A stretch of 30,879 nt of DNA from DASXMT01 sp035552655 (GCA_035552655.1 DASZLD010000201.1:1-30879); one strand, 5' to 3'; positions 1 through 8,248 are shown, numbered from the stretch's first letter. The notes: generated by a model from the sequence alone, not told the origin. Numbers and translations are program-made.

Positions 1-172
1 CCAGGATGACCACCCGGACCTCGTCGTCCTCCTCGGCCCGACGGAAGGCGTCGTCCAGCTCGACCAGCAGACCCCGATTCTGGGCGTTCCGGGTGTCGGG
101 GCGGTCGAGCATGATGCGGACGACGCGCCCCTTTTCGAGCTGCTCGTACTGGATGAACTTGTAGTCGGGCAT
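1..172 (-). CDS. Enoyl-CoA hydratase/isomerase (crotonase) family protein, N-terminal part only
   Basis: The reading frame starts at an ATG at 172 and runs off the left edge, so only about 57 residues are visible. A purine-rich ribosome site (GGGAGAGGA) lies just upstream of the ATG. The visible part has the crotonase N-terminus: a strand reading VVRIMLDRP, then DTRNAQNRGLL, then a helix rich in Asp/Glu followed by VRVVIL. This matches the typical LNRPxxRNA start of the family. The oxyanion-hole and catalytic Glu segments lie outside the window, so hydratase, isomerase or hydrolase activity cannot be told apart. It is the last visible gene of the minus-strand series that follows the acyl-CoA ligase, which suits a role in beta-oxidation of the same acyl-CoA. 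Confidence 0.85.
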   Translation of the reverse strand, partial: MPDYKFIQYEQLEKGRVVRIMLDRPDTRNAQNRGLLVELDDAFRRAEEDDEVRVVIL

Positions 173-264
173 TGTCGGGTCCTCTCCCTATTCGTCCTGG
201 TCGACCGGCGCGGTTTCGATGCGATGGGTCCGGAGTAGAAGGCCCCCCGGATCGACGGGCACCA

Positions 265-274
265 CGGTATACCG
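265..274. promoter_or_regulatory. Perfect 10-bp palindrome upstream of the crotonase gene
   Basis: CGGTATACCG is a perfect palindrome in the 146-base gap between the ligase stop and the crotonase start. It could be an operator or part of a promoter (the TATACC core). A 10-bp palindrome can occur by chance and no second copy was seen, so support is weak. Confidence 0.2.
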
Positions 275-318
275 GCATGCAGGCCGGACGCTCAGCCGGA
301 TACGCGCCGGTCCGCTGC

Positions 319-1824
319 TCATCCCGGCGTCCCCGGGTCGGGATCGGGACCGTCGCGCTCGGCCACCAGCGCGGCCCGACTCAGCTTCATGGCGTCGCTC
401 CGGGGCAGAGTCGGCACGAACTCCACCGTCTTGGGCACCTTGTACGCGGCCAGCCGCTCCTTGGCGAACCCGATGACCTCATCTACTTCGGGAGGGTGGG
501 CCGGATCCTCGGCCTGGACGATGGCATGGACCCGTCGCCCCCACTCGGGGTCTCGCAACCCGACCACGACGACATCGGCGATGCCGGGGTGCTCGCTCAG
601 GGCCGATTCGACCTCGGCGGGGAAGACGTTGACCGCCCCGGTGACGATCATGTCCACTCGCCGGTCGGCCATGTAGAGATAGCCCTCTTCGTCCAGCCAG
701 CCCATGTCCCCCACGGTGACGAAGCCATCGTCGGTCCGGGGCATGGGTGCGACGTTGTCGCCGACGTAGGAGGCGACGGGGCCGGTGGGGGTGCGCATGT
801 AGATGCTGCCCACCTCGCCCGGGGGCAGCTCGTGCCCGTCGGCGTCGAGGATCTCGATCTCGGTGTCCATGAACCCTCGCCCCAGCGTCCCGGGGTGCTC
901 GAGCCAATCGTCGCCCCGGCAGACGGCCAGGCCGTGACCCTCGGTGGCGCCATAGCTGAGAAAGAAGTGATCGGCTCCCACCAGTTCGCACCACCGACGA
1001 CCGAGCCAGACGGGCAGGGGCGAGGCCCCCTGTTGCACCCAGTCGATCGACGAGAGATCCCGGTCTTCGATATCGGGAACCTGGGCCAGGCGCTGGAGCA
1101 TGGGCGTGGCCCCGATGAATCCGGTGATCCGGTGCGCTTCGATCAGGTCGAGGATGCGGGGGGCGTTGAACCGCTCGAGCAGCACGACCGGGACCCCGGA
1201 CATCAGGTTTCGGAAGGTGGTGAACCCGTTGGTGTGGTAGAGCGGTGCGGGCACCAGGACCCGTTGGGGCTGGGGCAAGGGCCCGAATGCCTCGACCACC
1301 GTCGAGGTCCTCGCCCCCTCGAGGTAGACCCCCGGATTGGTGACGACGATCACCTTGGGCGTGCCGGTGGAGCCGGAGCTGCACATGGCCCACCCGTGGG
1401 GGGAGATGGCCTCGGGCAGTGGCTCGGTCGAGGCCGAGAGGCTCTCGTCGAAGAGGTCGGCATGCTCGGCGTCGATGATGAGACGGGGAGCCAGCGTGGC
1501 CAGTATCCGCCCCCGCTCCCACTCGGGCAGGTCCCAGCGCATGGGAACGACCACGGCCCCCACCTTCCAGCCGGCGAAACAGGCCATCAGATGCTCGGGC
1601 GAGTTGCGCAGGCACACGGCCAGGTACTCGCCCACCTCGATGCCGCGCTGGGACAGCACCCGGGCCAGCTGGGTGGAGCGATCGTCCAGCTCCCGCCAGG
1701 TCACGGCCCGCTCGCTCCCGTCCTCGGCGGCGAAGATCACTCCGACACCGTCGGGGTCCTTTTCCGCCACCTCGTGGATCTTCGTGCCGAAAGGCACGCC
1801 CTCGTCGGCCGGCACCGATGTCAT
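319..1824 (-). CDS. AMP-dependent acyl-CoA synthetase/ligase (ANL superfamily)
   Basis: A 501-residue ANL-family enzyme that should activate a carboxylic acid to its acyl-CoA through an acyl-adenylate in the cytoplasm. The ATG at 1824 is chosen over one 12 codons upstream because GGAGG lies 6 bases before it. Motifs in order: P-loop SSGSTGTPK at about 149-157, A5 motif YGATEG at about 291, the hinge/ATP-ribose region VGDMGWLDEEGYLYMADR near 371-388, and the C-terminal catalytic Lys at about 480 (context LPRSDAMKLSR). The usual Gly before that Lys is Met. All catalytic elements are present, unlike the second ligase at 25338-26759. It lies downstream of the cupin on the same strand, with an inverted-repeat operator candidate at 1863-1878. 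The substrate is not readable from the sequence; cluster context suggests a bulky hydrophobic or cyclic acid. Confidence 0.9.
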   Translation of the reverse strand: MTSVPADEGVPFGTKIHEVAEKDPDGVGVIFAAEDGSERAVTWRELDDRSTQLARVLSQRGIEVGEYLAVCLRNSPEHLMACFAGWKVGAVVVPMRWDLPEWERGRILATLAPRLIIDAEHADLFDESLSASTEPLPEAISPHGWAMCSSGSTGTPKVIVVTNPGVYLEGARTSTVVEAFGPLPQPQRVLVPAPLYHTNGFTTFRNLMSGVPVVLLERFNAPRILDLIEAHRITGFIGATPMLQRLAQVPDIEDRDLSSIDWVQQGASPLPVWLGRRWCELVGADHFFLSYGATEGHGLAVCRGDDWLEHPGTLGRGFMDTEIEILDADGHELPPGEVGSIYMRTPTGPVASYVGDNVAPMPRTDDGFVTVGDMGWLDEEGYLYMADRRVDMIVTGAVNVFPAEVESALSEHPGIADVVVVGLRDPEWGRRVHAIVQAEDPAHPPEVDEVIGFAKERLAAYKVPKTVEFVPTLPRSDAMKLSRAALVAERDGPDPDPGTPG

Positions 1825-1862
1825 CTGTACCTCCGGTTCCTGTCGTCTCGTATTGGCCAACT

Positions 1863-1878
1863 GAGAACACCCGTTCTG
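1863..1878. promoter_or_regulatory. Candidate TetR operator upstream of acyl-CoA ligase
   Basis: GAGAAC-ACCC-GTTCTG: 6-bp arms with one mismatch around a 4-base spacer, 39 bases upstream of the ligase start. It shares the AAC-N4-GTT core with sites at 14688, 23753, 26842 and 28874. The shared geometry and promoter placement suggest one regulator, most simply the TetR at 26884. Confidence 0.5.
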
Positions 1879-1942
1879 TCCTGGGCGCCTACGCTCTCAC
1901 AACCCATCGGGTTCGTCCATCGCCGCCGGCGCCGGCTCCACG

Positions 1943-2431
1943 TCAGTCCACGCGGATGTCGGGTGCCTCGTCGCTGTGGGCCCCGATCATGGCCAGCACG
2001 AAGACGCACGGCTCGGTGTACCGGTTCCACCACTGGTGCATGCCGCCCAACTGCACGTTCACGTCACCGGCGCGGAGCGTAACCGAGCTCCCGTCGTCCA
2101 TCATCAGATCGATCTGCCCCGACACGATGTACTCGTAGTCGATGGTGTTGGTGCGGTGCCAACCGCTCGGCTCCTCGGTGGGAGCCATCGATTCGATGAG
2201 GAACCTGGTGGCGCCGGGGACCAGCGAGAAGATGTCCCCCAGTGTGGCCTGGGGCGATCGGTCGGTGGAGTCGAGACCCAGGTCGTCGTCGGCCCAGAAA
2301 TTGAGGAGATCGAAGGATCCCCCTTGGATGTCGTACTGCTCGGCCGCAGTAGCCGGACCGTCGTGGACGACCCCCCACCCCCCAGCCTCCGTCTTGCCGC
2401 ACACCACGCGCCGCGCCTGTAACTCGGCCAT
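1943..2431 (-). CDS. Single-domain cupin protein
   Basis: A 162-residue protein. The ATG at 2431 follows GGAGGGG at good spacing and is preferred over an in-frame ATG 14 codons upstream. One cupin barrel occupies about 70-150. Motif 1 reads GWHRTNTIDYEYIVSG (His92, Asp98, Glu100); motif 2 reads GDVNVQLGGMHQWWN (His132, Asn136). This is the WHxTxTxDY variant in which the second His of the classical HxH pair is replaced, so any metal would be held by His92, an acidic residue and His132. Such small cupins occur beside oxygenases and ligases in catabolic clusters, but their reactions vary and none can be assigned here. It lies between the Rieske oxygenase and the ligase on the same strand. A tandem palindromic repeat sits just upstream. 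Confidence 0.85.
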   Translation of the reverse strand: MAELQARRVVCGKTEAGGWGVVHDGPATAAEQYDIQGGSFDLLNFWADDDLGLDSTDRSPQATLGDIFSLVPGATRFLIESMAPTEEPSGWHRTNTIDYEYIVSGQIDLMMDDGSSVTLRAGDVNVQLGGMHQWWNRYTEPCVFVLAMIGAHSDEAPDIRVD

Positions 2432-2455
2432 CGGTACCCCTCCGTCTCTTTCGTC

Positions 2456-2499
2456 GGCGGCGACTCGCCGCATGCTTGGGCGGCGACTCGCCGCATGCT
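2456..2499. repeat. Tandem 21-bp repeat, each copy with an inner palindrome
   Basis: Two exact 21-bp copies (2456-2476 and 2479-2499), 23 bases apart, between the Rieske stop and the cupin start. Each contains GCGGCGA-C-TCGCCGC, a 7-bp inverted repeat around one base. It may be a double operator for the cupin-ligase part of the series, or a recent slip duplication. Confidence 0.6.
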
Positions 2500-2521
2500 C
2501 AGGCCGCTACCCGCCGTTCGC

Positions 2522-3892
2522 TCAATCGAACAAGTAGCCGTCTATGGCCCGGTGATAGTTCCAGATAGTCATCTCCTGGGCGGTGTTCAGGCGGTGGCCG
2601 TCGTAACCACGGGAATGGATCCCCGCCGTCACTTCGGACATGTTGGAGAAGTCCTGGCTCAGAACCTGGCCCATGTCGCCGTCGCGCCAGTCATCGAAGA
2701 ACTGCGGCGGGGCGGTGACCAGCCCGTCGGTGGGCGGCAGCTCCAGACCCTGCACGTCGAAGATGCAGCTGTTGGGGTCCGAGCCGTTCGGCCTGGCCCG
2801 GTAAGTCAGGCAGCAGGCCATGTCGATGAGGAACACCGTGTTGGGGAACAGGTGCCAGTCGTACATGGCCGCCTTCAGCTGTTGCGGGGTCACCTCGGGG
2901 TAGTCGATGCCCACAGCTCGTGCCTGCTCTTTGCGGAGCCGTTGATAGATGGCATTCCCGTCGGGGCCGTCGCCGCCCTCGGTGGTGCGCAACTCGGCCG
3001 CCGCAGCCAGGTCGGACCGCAGGTACAAGGCGCGGAGCTCGCGCAGGTTGTACTCGACGTTGCGGTAGACGGCTTCGGGGTCCACGCCGTAGGCGGCCCG
3101 GAGCTTGGCCGCGTCGCCGTCAGGCCCGTAGCGGTAGAGGTCGGCGTGGCGGGAATGGAGGCGAAAGAGCTCGTTGAAGGTCGACCCGTACTGGGCGCTC
3201 TCGGCGATGGTGGGCGGCGTGGCGTGCTTGTCGGGCCGGAGGAGCTGGGGATGGGTGCCGGGCACATGCCAGCTCTCGATGAAGGCGTCGAGGGCCGTCT
3301 TCCAGTTGGCCGGGAGGACGACCGACTTGTACCAGGCGATGCGCATGTCCTCCAGCTTGAAGCCGTCCAGCCGCTGGGGAAGCGGGTCGAGGAACTCCTC
3401 GAGCGGCTCGGCCTGGCCGTCCAGGTTGACGAAGACCCAACCGCCCCACGTGTCGATCCGACACTCGGGGAGGCACAGCCCGGCGGCCGATCGAGGCTCG
3501 AAGTGCTCGGCGTCGGCCTGGAATTTGAGTGATCCGTCGAGGTTCCAGCGCCAGGCGTGGAAGGGACAGCGGAACTCCCCGATCCGGCCCTGGCCGCTCA
3601 CCAGCCGGGTGCCGCGGTGCCGACAGGCGTTGAAGTAGGCCTTCAGTCCGGACTCGGTCCGGAGGACGACGATGGACTCATCTCCGATCTCGAAGTTGAC
3701 GTACTGACCGATCTGCTCCACCTCGTCCACCCGGCAGGCGTTCAACCACGTTCGGGGGAACAGCCGCTCCATCTCGTGCTCGAGGAATTCGAGGTCGGTG
3801 TAGCGGCCCTTGGGCACGAAGGCCGAGCCCAGACGCCACTGGCTGGGCACGTCCAGGTTCGCCACCAGTTGGGTCCGGTACGTCATGGTCAT
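2522..3892 (-). CDS. Rieske non-heme iron oxygenase, catalytic (alpha) subunit
   Basis: A 456-residue oxygenase that would hydroxylate or demethylate an organic substrate using O2 and electrons from a separate reductase. The chosen ATG at 3892 follows AAGGGG. The N-terminal Rieske domain binds [2Fe-2S] through Cys90/His92 (CRH) and Cys109/His112 (CPFH), the CxH-x16-Cx2H pattern. The catalytic domain shows the mononuclear iron site in NWKTALDAFIESWHVPGTH: His209 and His214, with Glu206 at the position of the bridging acidic residue. Length and layout fit homomeric ring-hydroxylating or O-demethylating enzymes. No small beta subunit and no flavin reductase gene is present in the window; the ferredoxin at 10485 is of a different type and fits the P450 better. 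Substrate unknown. It lies between the alpha/beta-hydrolase-like gene and the cupin on the same strand. Confidence 0.92.
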   Translation of the reverse strand: MTMTYRTQLVANLDVPSQWRLGSAFVPKGRYTDLEFLEHEMERLFPRTWLNACRVDEVEQIGQYVNFEIGDESIVVLRTESGLKAYFNACRHRGTRLVSGQGRIGEFRCPFHAWRWNLDGSLKFQADAEHFEPRSAAGLCLPECRIDTWGGWVFVNLDGQAEPLEEFLDPLPQRLDGFKLEDMRIAWYKSVVLPANWKTALDAFIESWHVPGTHPQLLRPDKHATPPTIAESAQYGSTFNELFRLHSRHADLYRYGPDGDAAKLRAAYGVDPEAVYRNVEYNLRELRALYLRSDLAAAAELRTTEGGDGPDGNAIYQRLRKEQARAVGIDYPEVTPQQLKAAMYDWHLFPNTVFLIDMACCLTYRARPNGSDPNSCIFDVQGLELPPTDGLVTAPPQFFDDWRDGDMGQVLSQDFSNMSEVTAGIHSRGYDGHRLNTAQEMTIWNYHRAIDGYLFD

Positions 3893-3929
3893 CGCTGTTC
3901 CCCTTTTCCCTTCGCCACCGTCGAGTCCC

Positions 3930-4553
3930 CTAGCCACCCTCGACCCACTGCCCGATGCGAACGGACAGCGCCTTGTCCCCATCGTCGGACGTACCGTCGA
4001 CCGGACAACACCAGGTGATCGGGGCCCGGCCCCCGTCGCTCAGAACGCGCCGTTGTTGGTCGAGGACGGGACCGCCGGAGGGCTCGGAGGCGGCCAGGAG
4101 CATGGGGGGCCGGGCCTCGGCCGCCCGGGCCCGAGCAGGAAGGAGCTCGAAGTGCCCCGAGGGTGCGTCCACGCTGACCACCGAAGAGACCTGGTCGGCT
4201 CGGAGGAGGCCGGCGCCCACGGCCACCACAGCACCTTGGCCCCATCCGATGAGCACGGGCCGGTCGAGGCGGAGGTCGTCGAGGAGATCGCCCACCTGCA
4301 CCACCGCCTTGGCCAACGAGATCGGATCGGTCCCCGCGAATCCGGGCAGGACCCGGTACCAGCAGATGCCACCGACCTCCATGCCGCTGGGGTAGTACGC
4401 GTAGTCGCCGTAGGGAGCCAGCACCCGTCCCACCCCCGCACTGGCCCGCGCCACCCCGGTGGGCCCGTCGATCGACGTCATGCCCTCCCGGTGGAGGACG
4501 ACGGCGGGCACTCCCGGTGCCGCGGCCGCGATGTCCTGATAGGCCAGCTTCAT
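3930..4553 (-). CDS. Small alpha/beta-hydrolase-fold protein lacking the nucleophile
   Basis: A 207-residue protein whose ATG overlaps the stop of the flavoprotein gene as ATGA (4 bases), implying translational coupling. The fold resembles small esterases/dienelactone hydrolases: a strand-helix pair ending PVLIGWGQGAVV at about 99-110 occupies the nucleophile elbow. The expected GxSxG reads G-W-G-Q-G, so the catalytic Ser is Gly105 (codon GGC, one base from AGC). The C-terminal third has no His in the place expected for the triad. What is seen therefore is a probable non-hydrolytic family member, perhaps a binding or partner subunit for the flavoprotein or Rieske enzyme. A sequencing change at the Ser codon would explain only one of the two missing residues. 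The function is not assigned. Confidence 0.75.
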   Translation of the reverse strand: MKLAYQDIAAAAPGVPAVVLHREGMTSIDGPTGVARASAGVGRVLAPYGDYAYYPSGMEVGGICWYRVLPGFAGTDPISLAKAVVQVGDLLDDLRLDRPVLIGWGQGAVVAVGAGLLRADQVSSVVSVDAPSGHFELLPARARAAEARPPMLLAASEPSGGPVLDQQRRVLSDGGRAPITWCCPVDGTSDDGDKALSVRIGQWVEGG

Positions 4554-6277
4554 CGCCGTGTCCCGACCCGGGGGGACCGCGCCGCGGCGTGGGCCCCGGC
4601 CAAGTACCCGAACACCATGCCCGGGCCGATGGTCGAGCCACCCCCCGGATAACCTTCGCCAAAAATTCCGTCGACACAATTACCGGCGCCGTAGAGGCCT
4701 CCGATCGGCCCCGCCGCGCTCAACATCTGGCCCTCGGTGCCGATCCGCGGTCCGCTGTTGGTGTCGAACGTGGTGCCCACCACCGAGATGGCAAAGAGCG
4801 GACCCTCCAGGTCGATCGGGAACATGAGCGAGTTGGGCAGCCGGTTGTCAGGAGCGGCGGGGCCGTGGAACGCGAACTCGACGGCCTTCGAGCCCCGCCC
4901 GAACTCGTCATCGCGACCGGTCTCGGCCATGGCGTTGAACCGGCCGATGGTGGAGCGCAGGGTCTGGGCGAACGAGGGCGAGAGCCGAACCGGAGCGATG
5001 CCGGGAGGCATGTTGGCATTCGAACGGCGCTCCAGCCGTTCGGCCAGCGCCTCGGTCAGTCCTTCCACACCCACGCCGGTCACGACGTGGTCGGCCACCG
5101 CTCCCGCCGGTGGGATCGGGTACCGACTGCCGAAGCGCTCGGCTGTCCGTCGGTCGTAAATCATGAACATGACCCGATTGACGTACTCGTCACCGCTGAA
5201 CACGTGGTGCACGCGCCCGCGGGACTCGTACTCGCGCTTCTCGTCTACCGCTCGGACCCCGAACCGGTTCACCAGCACCATGCCGTCGCCGGGCACAGCC
5301 CACACGTCGAGCACCGAGTTGGCGTAATCGTCCACCGCCTCGAGCACCTGTTGGTTCCACCAGCCGTTGTGCATGCCCCCGAAGGCGGCACCGGCCCTGG
5401 TGCCCATGGCCACCAGGTCGCCCGTGTTCGAGGGGACTCCCGAACCGCCGGCGATGGGGCCGCGCAGGAACCGCTCCCGAAGCTCGGGACTGTGGGCGAA
5501 GCCACCGGAGCCGAACACCACTCCGCCGCGGGCCAGGATGGTCCGGCATGCCGACCCGTCGTCGACGACCACGCCGGCCACCGCGCCGTCCTCGACCACC
5601 AGGTCGACCGCGCGATGACCCAGACGCACGTCGGTACCCCGACTGTGGGCGAAGGCCATCAGCTGGCGCACCAGCTCGCCCCCGTTGCCCGTGCCACCGT
5701 CCGGTGTCACCGCCTGGATGCCTCGGCCTCGCACTGCCACGTTCTCCGGCGGCTCGTAATAGTCGGGGTACATCTGGCCGTCCCAGGCCAACCAGGGCGC
5801 CTCCATGCGTACCGCTCCCTGCAGGGCCAGGCGGCCCATCACCTCGGCACCGCGGTCGTAGTACGTCTCCAGCAGGGCCAGGTCGTCGGGTTGGATCCCG
5901 AGCGAGGGAGCCTCCGGATCGAAGGCGGCGGGATAGCTGACCCGGGCCATGTAGGCCAAGGCCTGATCCCGGGGATCGGCGATCCCGGTCGCCCGCATCA
6001 CGGTGTTCCCGTAGATGTGGGCAACGCCACCCGAGCATGCGGTGGTCCCCCCGTGCACCGGCGCCTTCTCGCACACCACCACTGAGGCACCCGCCCCCAA
6101 TGCCCCGGCGGCGGCCGAGAGCGCGGCGGCGCCGCTGCCCACCACCACGACGTCGCAGGCTTCGGGTGCTTGGGTGCGAGGGGCGGTAGGGGACGGCGCG
6201 ACACCGGGTCGGTGGGGAAGCTGGGCCAGTTCGGCCACCCGCTCCCCCAGCGAAGGCTGATGTGCTCGTGTGACCAT
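4550..6277 (-). CDS. FAD-dependent dehydrogenase, 3-ketosteroid-delta1-dehydrogenase/fumarate reductase flavoprotein family
   Basis: A 575-residue flavoprotein. The ATG at 6277 follows GGGGGAG and is preferred over an ATG 24 codons upstream. The FAD-binding Rossmann motif VVVVGSGAAALSAAAGAL lies at about 43-60, with the ribose-binding Glu70, and GGTTACSGG follows. The C-terminal FAD-binding segment is rich in Gly around GLYGAGNCVDGIFGEGYPGGG. Length and domain order match KstD-like enzymes, which remove two hydrogens next to a ring ketone, and the related fumarate-reductase-type flavoproteins. A cyclic enone-forming dehydrogenase is the best guess from the company of Rieske and Ltp2-like genes, but the KstD active-site tyrosines were not confirmed. 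It heads a minus-strand operon and faces the divergent NTF2-like gene. Confidence 0.85.
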   Translation of the reverse strand: MVTRAHQPSLGERVAELAQLPHRPGVAPSPTAPRTQAPEACDVVVVGSGAAALSAAAGALGAGASVVVCEKAPVHGGTTACSGGVAHIYGNTVMRATGIADPRDQALAYMARVSYPAAFDPEAPSLGIQPDDLALLETYYDRGAEVMGRLALQGAVRMEAPWLAWDGQMYPDYYEPPENVAVRGRGIQAVTPDGGTGNGGELVRQLMAFAHSRGTDVRLGHRAVDLVVEDGAVAGVVVDDGSACRTILARGGVVFGSGGFAHSPELRERFLRGPIAGGSGVPSNTGDLVAMGTRAGAAFGGMHNGWWNQQVLEAVDDYANSVLDVWAVPGDGMVLVNRFGVRAVDEKREYESRGRVHHVFSGDEYVNRVMFMIYDRRTAERFGSRYPIPPAGAVADHVVTGVGVEGLTEALAERLERRSNANMPPGIAPVRLSPSFAQTLRSTIGRFNAMAETGRDDEFGRGSKAVEFAFHGPAAPDNRLPNSLMFPIDLEGPLFAISVVGTTFDTNSGPRIGTEGQMLSAAGPIGGLYGAGNCVDGIFGEGYPGGGSTIGPGMVFGYLAGAHAAARSPRVGTRR

Positions 6278-6328
6278 GGTCGACGTCTCCCCCGGGTCCC
6301 GATGAGGTGCTCCTCCGCCTCGTTGATA

Positions 6329-6368
6329 GTTATAGCATCGGCTCCGCACAGCGAAAACGGTGATTCCG
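6329..6368 (-). promoter_or_regulatory. Candidate promoter of the flavoprotein operon with a half operator
   Basis: On the minus strand TTTTCG (6352-6357) and TATAAC (6329-6334) are separated by 17 bases, a reasonable -35/-10 pair about 50 bases before the ATG at 6277. The -35 overlaps GAAAAC-GGTG-ATTCCG (6353-6368), which keeps one arm of the operator seen elsewhere and has a degraded second arm. Confidence 0.35.
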
Positions 6369-6411
6369 GAGGGCCAGGGAGCTCCGTCGGAACCGAGACC
6401 CGGGGGCTTTG

Positions 6412-6807
6412 ATGGGACTGACGATCGACGACCAACTGGCCATCCAACAGCTGGCCGCTCGCTACAACCATGCGATCGACAGCGGCGACAGCGCCGCGTT
6501 CGCCGGCTCGTTCGTCGACGACGGCGTGCTCCATGCCGGCGACCTGCTGGTCGAAGGGCGCAGCGCGCTGGAACAGTTCGGCCAGACGTTCCACACCTCG
6601 GTGCGGGCCCCTCGCCACGTGGCCACCAACCTGGTCATCGACGGCTCCGGCGATGAGGCCACGCTCCAGGCCTACGTCCAGATGTACGCCCTGCTCGGGG
6701 ACCCGCCCCGCCAGCAGATCACCGCATCGGGCAAGTACGACGACACCCTGATGAAGGTGGACGGGAACTGGCGCTTCGTTCGGCGCACGTTCACCACGGA
6801 CGGGTGA
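6412..6807 (+). CDS. NTF2-like/SnoaL-like protein
   Basis: A 131-residue protein of the NTF2-like fold. An N-terminal helix (LAIQQLAARYNHAIDSGD) is followed by FVDDGVLHAGDLLVEG and later the beta-strand pair YVQMYALL and NWRFVRRTFTTDG, the usual SnoaL_4-type pattern. These proteins are either small hydratases/isomerases/cyclases (ketosteroid isomerase is one) or non-catalytic partners of oxygenases. No catalytic residue set is clear enough to decide. The start may be this ATG or a TTG one codon earlier. No strong ribosome site was seen. It is divergent from the flavoprotein operon and shares its promoter region, which suggests joint expression. It is convergent with the binding-protein gene that follows. 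Confidence 0.8.
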   Translation: MGLTIDDQLAIQQLAARYNHAIDSGDSAAFAGSFVDDGVLHAGDLLVEGRSALEQFGQTFHTSVRAPRHVATNLVIDGSGDEATLQAYVQMYALLGDPPRQQITASGKYDDTLMKVDGNWRFVRRTFTTDG

Positions 6808-6869
6808 ACGTCTGCGCATGAGCCGAGCTGGGCGGCCCGCCCCCCACGTTGGCGGCGCGGACCGAGCGG

Positions 6870-8081
6870 CTACGACTTTGCACAGATCGACTTGAGCCCG
6901 TAGGGCGAGGAGAACTTGCCCCCCTTGAGCACGGCGTAGCTCAGCCAGCAGTCCACCGGATTGGGCTGTCCGGCCACGAAGGTCAGCGGCGGGGCCATCC
7001 CGTTCAGGGTGGCGCCCTTCATGGTGTAGAGCCCGGTCAGGAGCTGGGCCGAGGTGGGCGGCCCGCTCACCCCGAGGTTCCCCGCCTTGGCCGCCGCTGC
7101 GAATAGCAGGCCCGACACCCATCCCTGCACGGCGATCTCGTTGAAGTTCTTGGACTTCAACAAGTCGGGCTGGTACTTCTTGAAGGCCGTGTTCATGGCG
7201 GTGATGCCCGGCGTCGAGGCAAAGAACGGCATGTTCAGGTTCTCGAAGATGGTGTTCTTGGTCAGGCCCGGTGCGGTCTTGAACGCGGGAGCCAGACTCT
7301 CGCCGTCGATGACGATGGCCGGCGTGTAGCCCTGCTTGGAGCAGTCGGATGCCACCGTCTGAATCACCGTCACCCCGTCAGCGATGAAGAGTGCCGTAGC
7401 CCCGGACTGCTTGGCCGCCAGGCACTGGGCCGTGTAGTTCGGCGACGAGGCCGAGATCGACGCGTTGTACACCAGCGGCACACCGAGGGCCTTGGCCGTC
7501 GTCTTGAGCGGCGCCACCCCTTCCTGACAGGTGGCCGCTTCGGCACAATAGAAGAGGGCCAGGGACTTCGCACTCGTCTTCTTGGCCGCGCCGACGATGG
7601 AGGCGAAGAGCTGGTCCTCGGTCTGACCCTCGGCGAAGAAGTCGGAGTTGGTGAAGAAGGGCTCGCTACTCGAGGCCATGCCGATGACGGGGACCTTGTT
7701 CTGCTGGGCGTACGTCGCCCACGTGGCGTCGACGTCGGAGCCGTCCACCAACGCGATCACGTGCGACTGGCCCACCAGGCTCTCGGCTTCCTGGAGCGAC
7801 GTGCCCGGATTGGTGGCGTCATCCTTCACGATCACCTGGATCTTGTGACCGTTGATCCCGCCTTGGGCGTTGACCGTGCTGGCCCAGGCTTGGTAGGCGG
7901 GAGGCCCCACCGAGATGCTGGCCGCCAGTGGGCCGGTGCAACTGCAGATGACTCCGATCTTGATCGGGCTGGTGTCGGTGGCCGCCGAGGCGGATCCCCC
8001 ATGCGACACCGCCGTGAGGAGGCCCGAGCCCACCACCAGGGCCCCCGCCACCGCCACCACACGCCTCAGACGTCCACGCAC
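6870..8081 (-). CDS. ABC transporter substrate-binding protein, branched-chain amino acid type (exported)
   Basis: A 403-residue extracytoplasmic binding protein of the LivJ/Peripla_BP_6 type. It starts at GTG 8081 after a GAGGGGGG ribosome site. The first ~35 residues form a signal peptide: MRGRLRR, a hydrophobic core, and a SASA-A cleavage site. There is no lipobox Cys at the cleavage point, so it is secreted rather than lipidated. The mature part opens IKIGVICSCTGP and continues with the Venus-flytrap pattern (INGHKIQVIVKDD, VPVIGMASSSEP). It has eight Cys, an even number consistent with disulfides outside the cell. No LIV permease or ATPase genes are in the window, so it either relies on a transporter encoded elsewhere or captures the pathway substrate for one. 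In actinobacterial catabolic clusters such proteins often bind aromatic or lipidic acids rather than amino acids. Confidence 0.88.
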   Translation of the reverse strand: MRGRLRRVVAVAGALVVGSGLLTAVSHGGSASAATDTSPIKIGVICSCTGPLAASISVGPPAYQAWASTVNAQGGINGHKIQVIVKDDATNPGTSLQEAESLVGQSHVIALVDGSDVDATWATYAQQNKVPVIGMASSSEPFFTNSDFFAEGQTEDQLFASIVGAAKKTSAKSLALFYCAEAATCQEGVAPLKTTAKALGVPLVYNASISASSPNYTAQCLAAKQSGATALFIADGVTVIQTVASDCSKQGYTPAIVIDGESLAPAFKTAPGLTKNTIFENLNMPFFASTPGITAMNTAFKKYQPDLLKSKNFNEIAVQGWVSGLLFAAAAKAGNLGVSGPPTSAQLLTGLYTMKGATLNGMAPPLTFVAGQPNPVDCWLSYAVLKGGKFSSPYGLKSICAKS

Positions 8082-8114
8082 CGGGATCCCCCCTCGTCCG
8101 CTTTCAGCTCTGAC

Positions 8115-8133
8115 TTTGTAATGTTAACAATTG
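8115..8133 (-). promoter_or_regulatory. AT-rich promoter-like island before the binding-protein gene
   Basis: A short AT-rich stretch with the palindrome GTTAAC (8123-8128), flanked by near-symmetric TTGTAAT and AATTGAC, stands out in GC-rich DNA 34-52 bases upstream of the GTG at 8081. It probably contains the promoter or an operator. No clear -35/-10 pair could be chosen. Confidence 0.3.
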
Positions 8134-8211
8134 ACCCGCAGCGCGTCTACCGGGTCGCCACTACCCGTGGCCTTGCCCGCTCCGGGCGGGGTGGGGTGCC
8201 GAGCCGGCAGG

Positions 8212-8234
8212 GCGGCCGCCGTTGGGCCGGCCGC
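8212..8234. terminator. GC-rich hairpin after the aldolase-like fusion gene
   Basis: A 7-bp perfect stem (GCGGCCG/CGGCCGC) with a 9-base loop lies 15 bases past the stop of the minus-strand fusion gene. No U-tract follows, as is common in actinobacteria, so termination is plausible but unproven. Confidence 0.35.
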
Positions 8235-8248
8235 TCATGCTGGGCTCC

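Noticed and set aside
172..2082. Long plus-strand open frame opposite the acyl-CoA ligase and cupin
   Set aside because: It is antisense to genes with clear motifs, has low-complexity His/Gly/Pro-rich composition typical of GC-rich shadows, and matches no family.
6808..6869. Terminator between the NTF2-like and binding-protein genes
   Set aside because: Only a 5-bp GC stem (GGGCG/CGCCC) with a 3-base loop was found, which is expected by chance in DNA this GC-rich.
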